Positions 59,425-64,000 of a stretch of DNA of 64,000 nucleotides are shown one piece after another. The position numbers and the translations under genes were made by a program. The notes beneath the pieces were generated by a model. The model was given only the letters and a program-made list of their open reading frames with translations, made no database searches and was not told the DNA's origin. Numbering within the stretch: position 1 is the stretch's first letter; every line of letters starts with the position of its first letter. The stretch spans positions 124,001-188,000 of the forward strand of contig CALODT010000005.1 of NCBI GenBank assembly GCA_942492205.1. Reading direction: 5' to 3'. The stretch is from UBA1847 sp942492205. GTDB lineage: Bacteria > Pseudomonadota > Gammaproteobacteria > Steroidobacterales > Woeseiaceae.

Positions 59425-60548
59425 TGTGTGAATGACCAGTGGAATCGTACGCCTGCGACGAGCGCAGAGGAACTCGACGTTGCGCCCGACGCATCGAAAC
59501 CCGGGTTCTGTACGTGCTGAACGGAGGGGGTAATCTCGATGCCCGTGTCACCCACGGCGATGCGTACAAATGCCTCTGCCGAGGCTACGTCGTCCAGGTC
59601 TGCCTGTCGAAAATTATTCGATATACGGGTGCGGGCCAGGCCAAGTCCGATGAGCCCGAATCGTGTCGATCGCTCGTAAGCTGCCGCCACAAATCGCGTC
59701 GCGACCGATACATCTTCATTCGCCGCGCCCAGGCGCAAGTTCACGGCGTTATCGCCGGCCCGCCAGCCGAGAACGCCGTAGACGCCATAATTCTTTTCAA
59801 AATCGGTGGAGCTGCCTGCAACGGCATGGTCGTCGGTTCGTAACCATGTGCCGAGGCGCAGGGATGTACGGTCACCCAGCCAGCTTGCGCCGGCGCCGAC
59901 AAATAACCCGCGTTGATCCGAAGAAAGGTCCAGCAGGTCCTGGTAGGAGCGGTCGGGCAGATCGGCGATACCGTCTGAGCTCGCTACGACGAGAACGATC
60001 TCAGGTCGCGCGGCGGTGCCGAGCCATCGCATGATGGCGCCGAGCGTGTAGTCGGGAAATTCGATCGTAGTGTTGTTCTTGAAGCTGCCATTGATGAAGT
60101 GCCTGTTCTCGTCATTCGCGATGTAGCTTCGATCGAGCCATGCAGAAGGGTTGATAAGGCCAACCATCAGTCTGCGGTCGCCGCGGATATGCCGCGTGTA
60201 GTGGAACTCGGATACCTGCACCCCGCCATCGCCATCGCGGTTCAGCACAGAACCCGCATCGGCGTTGGCTGTCGGATAAATCGCCGATACACCACCAGAG
60301 TCGGGGGTCGTGCTGGCCTCTACGTAGAGAAGCCATTCACCCTTGCCGCGTGGCAATGTGATGAACAGATCTGCTGACGCCGTGAGCTCGGAATCGGTGC
60401 GCGCGTCGTCGGAGTGTTGCAGGATCGCCGTGACGCCGCCGTCCCACAAAAGGTCCCCGGCGTCAGCCGAAGCCGTCGAACAGACGGCAAAAAGCATCAA
60501 TAAAAGTCCGGCACGCCGCGCCAGATGATCTGTACTTGTTTCGATCAT
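59421..60548 (-). CDS. Outer-membrane porin-like beta-barrel protein
   Basis: A 375-aa protein with a signal peptide (LLLMLFAVCSTASADA) and alternating amphipathic strands over its length, ending in an aromatic C-terminus (RFHWSFTQ, with the final aromatic at the usual Bam signal position). The layout resembles OprB-like carbohydrate porins or DUF-type porins, but I do not recognise a clear family. It overlaps the RimB-like gene by 4 nt and starts 8 nt after DUF2490, so the two outer-membrane proteins and the RimK module are one transcript. Confidence 0.65.
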   Translation of the reverse strand: MIETSTDHLARRAGLLLMLFAVCSTASADAGDLLWDGGVTAILQHSDDARTDSELTASADLFITLPRGKGEWLLYVEASTTPDSGGVSAIYPTANADAGSVLNRDGDGGVQVSEFHYTRHIRGDRRLMVGLINPSAWLDRSYIANDENRHFINGSFKNNTTIEFPDYTLGAIMRWLGTAARPEIVLVVASSDGIADLPDRSYQDLLDLSSDQRGLFVGAGASWLGDRTSLRLGTWLRTDDHAVAGSSTDFEKNYGVYGVLGWRAGDNAVNLRLGAANEDVSVATRFVAAAYERSTRFGLIGLGLARTRISNNFRQADLDDVASAEAFVRIAVGDTGIEITPSVQHVQNPGFDASGATSSSSALVAGVRFHWSFTQ

Positions 60549-60556
60549 TGCCTTTT

Positions 60557-61276
60557 CTAGAGTCGCATCTTGAAATTCAGCGTTCCCAGGTGGTTCATTC
60601 GATTCTCGCCATTGTCCACCCAGATAAACTGGTTCATATAGCCCGCCTCCAGGGAAAGTCTATTGGAGACGCGCCAGCCGATACTGACGGAGCTGCGGTT
60701 CTGCCCGAGCCCGGAGTCACCGCCCCAATCCGTGTCTTTCAGGTCGACAAACGGTTCAATGCTGACCGCGACATAGCGATTGCCATCGGTACCGACAGGG
60801 CGCACATATTTGCCCTGCATACGAAAGACGACGCCCACGTCGGAGCCGGTGCTCAAATCGCGTTGTTCGAGACGTGCACGCAGCGATACGGTGCCATTGT
60901 TCCATTTCCCGATCGACCAGCTGAGCTGCTGCCAGTATCGATTCTCGTCAGCCACATTTCCTGACCGGTTTCTCGATCGCAGACCTGCATAGCCGACCCA
61001 GCCGGACAGGTTGGCGTTAAAATCGTAGCCAATGCCCGGACGAACCAGGTACTGATTGATGCCACTTCCCAGGTCGAAATAACGGGCCTGGGCATCGAAC
61101 CAATAGCGCCATCGGCTGGCATCATCGCTCGCCGGGAACGCATCCGTAGTCGTGAAGATGCTCCAGATGCCGTCGTCACTCTGTGTTGCCTGCGCGGTGG
61201 CCGGCAGCGTGCCGGCGATGCCGACGCAGAGCGCGCCGGCAAGCAAGGCAAGCCGTCTTCTAACTTTGAGATTCAC
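60557..61276 (-). CDS. DUF2490 outer-membrane protein
   Basis: A 239-aa protein with a signal peptide (RRLALLAGALCVGIAGTLPATA) and a barrel of about 10-12 strands. The typical DUF2490 features are visible: WRYWFDAQARYFD, a LVRPGIGYDFNANLSGWVGY block, RLEQRDLS and a final NRMNHLGTLNFKMRL. Function unknown; an outer-membrane role is expected. It lies 10 nt after the LapA-like gene. Confidence 0.8.
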   Translation of the reverse strand: MNLKVRRRLALLAGALCVGIAGTLPATAQATQSDDGIWSIFTTTDAFPASDDASRWRYWFDAQARYFDLGSGINQYLVRPGIGYDFNANLSGWVGYAGLRSRNRSGNVADENRYWQQLSWSIGKWNNGTVSLRARLEQRDLSTGSDVGVVFRMQGKYVRPVGTDGNRYVAVSIEPFVDLKDTDWGGDSGLGQNRSSVSIGWRVSNRLSLEAGYMNQFIWVDNGENRMNHLGTLNFKMRL

Positions 61277-61286
61277 TTTGGTGTGC

Positions 61287-61487
61287 CTACCTTTTCAAAG
61301 CTCGAAAGACCGATCGCAAGAACCAACCGATAAGCACTCCAATCAGCAGCATCATGAAGATCAGCAGCGAGCGAGGAAACGCGACGTCCCAGAACAGCAA
61401 CCTGATATCAACGGTGGCGGCGTTCTGGACGGCGAAAATCATGACAAGCAGGATGAGTCCGCTCGCAATAGTCAGTTTTGTCTTCAT
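61287..61487 (-). CDS. LapA-domain small membrane protein
   Basis: A 66-aa protein with two membrane helices (LTIASGLILLVMIFAVQNA and LLIFMMLLIGVLIGWFL) joined by TVDIRLLFWDVAFPRS. This is the LapA (DUF1049) pattern of the lipopolysaccharide assembly protein A, which in E. coli helps regulate LpxC turnover with LapB. I start at ATG 61487, giving an MKTKLTIAS leader; the longer frame to 61583 is not supported. It is in a long envelope-gene array. Confidence 0.75.
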   Translation of the reverse strand: MKTKLTIASGLILLVMIFAVQNAATVDIRLLFWDVAFPRSLLIFMMLLIGVLIGWFLRSVFRALKR

Positions 61488-61554
61488 GCTGCACAACCTG
61501 TGTCTTGTAATGTGCCATTCGCGCATGTGGCGGCGCCGGCAAAAATCGGCGGGG

Positions 61555-61908
61555 CTACCGTTGACCGTCCGAGTACCCGGCAACGAGTCTCTTTATAGAC
61601 TGCGACAGGTTCTCCCAGGCGGTGTCCATATCCCGCGTGCATTCCATCCATGTCGTATCGCCAGACTTTCTCACACAGTCGAGGGCCGCCTTGACGGATG
61701 CAAGGTTCGCATCGACTGCAAGAAGCGCATCTTGCAATTGGCGAGTCATGGCTATGTGGCCGGTAGCGATGGCAGATCGAACCTTGGCCTTGACGCCGGT
61801 CAGCCTGACTTCGACTTCGGACAGCCTTTTCTGCGCGGTCCTGGAATAGGCCGCCTTCTCTGATATCGAGCGCTTCTGCGCTGTTTTGGGCGCCTGTTCC
61901 CGCGGCAC
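61555..61908 (-). CDS. Coiled-coil protein, unknown (GTG start)
   Basis: A 117-aa mostly helical protein: a heptad-rich segment (RTAQKRLSEVEVRLTGVKAK, RQLQDALLAVDANLASVKAAL) and two Cys (DCVRKS and MECTRD). I propose GTG 61908 (VPREQAPKTAQKR) because AAAGG lies 8 nt upstream; the ATG at 61992 would run the first 28 codons through the AT-rich promoter region shared with the LysR gene. No family recognised. It leads the co-directional envelope array and is divergent from LysR. Confidence 0.5.
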   Translation of the reverse strand: MPREQAPKTAQKRSISEKAAYSRTAQKRLSEVEVRLTGVKAKVRSAIATGHIAMTRQLQDALLAVDANLASVKAALDCVRKSGDTTWMECTRDMDTAWENLSQSIKRLVAGYSDGQR

Positions 61909-62014
61909 GTCAGGGACCTTTACGGTTAACGACAGGAGCACCGTAGCCGTGGACGAATGATAACGGAAACTAAAAATAGTTGATATATACATAAAAGAAT
62001 TTTATAACTTGGGC
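61909..62014. promoter_or_regulatory. AT-rich divergent spacer between coiled-coil gene and LysR gene
   Basis: About 100 nt; the section from 61965 to 62012 is strongly AT-rich (TTGATATATACATAAAAG and similar), so promoters for one or both directions lie here, and LysR proteins often bind such spacers. I cannot fix a -35/-10 pair with confidence. Confidence 0.4.
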
Positions 62015-62854
62015 ATGGACCTCGAATTGCTACGTACCTTTCTTGAACTCAACCGATCCAGGCATTTCGGCCGCACCGCGGAGGCGCTGTTCCTGACGCA
62101 GGCGGCGGTCAGCAGCCGCCTCAAATCGCTTGAGAGCCAGCTCGGTGTCACGCTGTTCGAGCGAAGTCGCCGGGAAATGCGCCTCACGCCCGAAGGTTCG
62201 CGGCTGGTCCGGCATTCGGAACGGCTGATTGCCGCCTGGCGAACGGCGCGGCAGGACGTGTCGCTCGCCGATGCAAGCGAGCAACTGGTCATCGGCGGCA
62301 GCCTGCGACTCTGGGACGTGTTGCTGCAGCGCTGGCTGCATGACCTGCGTCGAGCCGACAAGCGGCTGGCGATCATCGCCGAGGCACAAACACCGGATTA
62401 CCTGACGCGAAAACTGATCGACGGGACACTGGATGTTGCGATCATGCTCGAACCTGCACAGCTCGACATCATGCACGTGCGCGAAGTAGCAACGATTGAG
62501 TTTATCCTGGTATCGAGCCATGCAGACCTGGACCTGGCCAACGCCATGGCGCAGGACTACATCTATGTCGACTGGGGTCTGTCCTTTGCGCTGGACCATC
62601 GGCGCACGTTTCCGGACGCGCCGGAATCGATGACCCGGGTCTCGCATGCGAAGATGGCGATGGAGTACATCACGTCGCTGGGCGGAAGTGCCTATCTTCC
62701 GCGCCGCATGGTTGGCAGAGATGTCGAGCTCGGACTGCTGCACGAGATTCCTGATGCGCCGGTATTCGTGCGCCAGGCCTATGCGACCTATCCGGTCCGA
62801 TCACCAAGATTGCCGCTCATCGAGCGGAGCCTGAAGCTGGTGCACTCCGACTGA
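62015..62854 (+). CDS. LysR-family transcriptional regulator (HdfR-like)
   Basis: A 279-aa LysR regulator: N-terminal winged helix (LLRTFLELNRSRHFGRTAEA, LTQAAVSSRLKSLESQLG, LFERSRREMRLTPEG) and a C-terminal effector domain (RKLIDGTLDVAIMLEP). The opening MDLELLRTFLEL with FLTQAAVSSR is close to HdfR. ATG 62015 is preferred to the TTG two codons before. It is divergent from the coiled-coil gene and may control the envelope array. Effector unknown. Confidence 0.9.
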   Translation: MDLELLRTFLELNRSRHFGRTAEALFLTQAAVSSRLKSLESQLGVTLFERSRREMRLTPEGSRLVRHSERLIAAWRTARQDVSLADASEQLVIGGSLRLWDVLLQRWLHDLRRADKRLAIIAEAQTPDYLTRKLIDGTLDVAIMLEPAQLDIMHVREVATIEFILVSSHADLDLANAMAQDYIYVDWGLSFALDHRRTFPDAPESMTRVSHAKMAMEYITSLGGSAYLPRRMVGRDVELGLLHEIPDAPVFVRQAYATYPVRSPRLPLIERSLKLVHSD

Positions 62855-62869
62855 CGGCGTGAACCGGCG

Positions 62870-63394
62870 TCACCGCGGCCGGTGCACGTACCGAAGATGA
62901 TGCTCAGTCAGCTCCTCGCCGTCGCGCATGACAATGTATCCATCGATTGACCCGTCTTGTTGCCGGTAGAAGCTCAAGCCACCAAAGTGCAGCGCGTCCT
63001 CTTCCAGCTTGACCAGGCGGAAGTGCACGAAGTCCGGCTTTTCTTCCCAGGCCGTGAAGTCAGCATTGAAGTGTTTAACTTTGAGACTGAGTGAACCGTC
63101 TTCCACCCGAAGCTCGAGCAGTTCGTAGAAGGACACGCCTTCCTCGCCGTACAGCTTGAACAGCCCGATCATCGAGCCGGCCGAGGGCGGGTTCCAGACC
63201 TGCTCGAATCGTTGCCCGAAACCCGTGCCCGTCCAGGTGCCCACCAGCCAGCTCGCGTCTTCCAGCGTCGCAGCAGGCCTGGCCTCAGCCGGGCCCAGCC
63301 CAAAAGTATGCTCGGTGCGCGGCTCGGCCGACCAGCAAGGGTGGCTGGCCAGCAATACGGCCAGGAATCCAAGACCAACGCGACATTTGCTCAT
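62870..63394 (-). CDS. Exported DUF6265-like protein
   Basis: A 174-aa protein with a signal peptide (VGLGFLAVLLASHPCWSA) and a beta-sheet domain of DUF6265 type: ASWLVGTWTGTGFGQRFEQVW, GSMIGLFKLYGEEGVSFYELL and FKLVKLEEDALHF-like blocks near FVHFRLVKLEEDALHFGG. GAGGGGGTGG precedes ATG 63394, so I prefer it to the GTG at 63403. Convergent with the LysR gene (15 nt between the stops). Function unknown. Confidence 0.8.
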   Translation of the reverse strand: MSKCRVGLGFLAVLLASHPCWSAEPRTEHTFGLGPAEARPAATLEDASWLVGTWTGTGFGQRFEQVWNPPSAGSMIGLFKLYGEEGVSFYELLELRVEDGSLSLKVKHFNADFTAWEEKPDFVHFRLVKLEEDALHFGGLSFYRQQDGSIDGYIVMRDGEELTEHHLRYVHRPR

Positions 63395-63674
63395 AGCAAC
63401 CACCCCCTCTGTCCGACTTGTCGTAACAATTGTTCACAGTTTCAAGGTAGACCCCAAGTTAACAGACTTACCATAATGAGACCCAGGTCACCGATGCTAA
63501 ACCGATGAAAACCGTATAGTTCCCAGTACCCCGAAATGACTCGGCGTTGACCTGTTTCACGAAGATCGCACTGATTGCGGCATCGTTTATCAGGGTCGGA
63601 CCCGGCTGTGAGTCATTTGGCGGTCTTTCCGATCCTGTTGTTCATCACACCTGACACATCAGAGATCGCACGCC
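63395..63674. other. 280-nt divergent spacer
   Basis: It separates the DUF6265 gene from the partial surface-protein gene. I see no gene, no strong hairpin and no match to the c-di-GMP-I riboswitch. The AT-richer part around 63415-63510 is the likeliest promoter area. Confidence 0.3.
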
Positions 63675-64000
63675 ATGACCCAATCGCGCACGCCGCAACG
63701 CCGGACCGGACTCATCACCGGTCTCATCGCATTCATGATTTCAATGGGCATCGCGCCGGCTGCCCTGGCTGCGCCGTTCTGTCCGGTTTCGCCGGATACG
63801 CTGACGATCTCCAGCCAGCAGGTCATCAATACCTATTACCCCGGCACCGCCACCGCGACGGCGGGTGCAAACAGCATTGCTGTTGGATCACCGCGTGGCA
63901 GCGCCGCAATTTCGGCCGGCGACACGTTGCTGGTCATGCAGATGCAGGGTGCGGAAATCGATACCGGCGATGCGGAGACCGCCGGCGGACCGTACGGCGA
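63675..64000 (+). CDS. Secreted surface protein, N-terminal part (cut by window end)
   Basis: An open frame from ATG 63675 continues beyond the window; 108 complete codons are visible. It begins with a basic n-region and a signal peptide (LITGLIAFMISMGIAPAALA, then APF), then CPVSPDTLTISSQQV and a Gly/Ala/Thr-rich stretch (GTATATAGANSIAVG). It resembles the start of large repetitive extracellular proteins such as DUF11/Calx-beta adhesins, but too little is present to assign one. Confidence 0.6.
   Translation, partial: MTQSRTPQRRTGLITGLIAFMISMGIAPAALAAPFCPVSPDTLTISSQQVINTYYPGTATATAGANSIAVGSPRGSAAISAGDTLLVMQMQGAEIDTGDAETAGGPYG

Noticed and set aside
63395..63674. c-di-GMP riboswitch before the surface-protein gene
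   Set aside because: Considered because adhesins are often c-di-GMP controlled; the GEMM-I conserved blocks are not visible.
1..64000. CRISPR arrays, tRNA/rRNA genes, insertion sequences, prophage or attachment sites
   Set aside because: No regularly spaced repeats, transposase or integrase motifs, or tRNA-like cloverleafs were seen on either strand by eye.

Overview
The window looks like chromosomal DNA of a GC-rich, aerobic, probably marine or sediment gammaproteobacterium. The basis is a complete MSHA type IV pilus locus, NhaD and NSS sodium-coupled transporters, UbiG, HiPIP, TamAB and RimK/RimB. I cannot name the genus; a Chromatiales/Woeseiales-like lineage is a guess. I see no tRNA, rRNA, CRISPR array, insertion sequence, phage or plasmid gene. 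Genes are tightly packed, with many 4-nt ATGA/GTGA overlaps, so several long operons are likely.

Layout. (1) 0.2-6.7 kb: an amidoligase-type cluster with three ATP-grasp ligases, an S51 (peptidase E/cyanophycinase)-like protein and two esterase-D-fold hydrolases. I recognise no named system. (2) 7.1-14.0 kb: ion homeostasis (NhaD, Ca2+/Na+ antiporter), a secreted prolyl oligopeptidase, a periplasmic protein of unknown function and a DUF457 membrane hydrolase. (3) 14-25 kb: a light/oxidative-stress island. It holds a MerR/LitR-like regulator, two photolyase-family proteins (one lacking the usual Fe-S ligands, one apparently circularly permuted), UbiG, HiPIP, a FAD oxidoreductase, DUF3429, glutathione peroxidase, DUF2256 and Nei. 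Matching TGTC-N7-TGTCGAAG elements lie in two promoter regions, and a strong promoter followed by a perfect intrinsic terminator precedes the HiPIP gene. (4) 25-29.3 kb: a MacAB-like exporter. (5) 29.5-44.3 kb: the MSHA operon on the minus strand, in the order mshI, pilN-like, J, K, L, E, G, prepilin, two major pilins, C, D, O, P, Q. MshM and MshN are absent. (6) 44.5-48.6 kb: an NSS transporter, an MFS transporter, and a MarR gene divergent from a two-gene unit (luciferase-domain-like protein and an Asp/His-rich peptide), with an operator-like inverted repeat over the promoter. (7) 48.6-61.9 kb: twelve co-directional envelope genes (coiled-coil, LapA, DUF2490, porin, RimB-like, AstE-like, RimK, MscS, CNNM/CorC, ZntB, TamA, TamB). 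(8) 62-64 kb: a LysR regulator, DUF6265, and the first 326 nt of a secreted surface protein that leaves the window.

Main themes: two separate ATP-grasp peptide-modification loci, a MerR-controlled photostress regulon with a candidate small RNA, and surface/envelope biogenesis. Coordinates use the start codon best supported by a ribosome-binding site or gene overlap, which often shortens the longest open frame.
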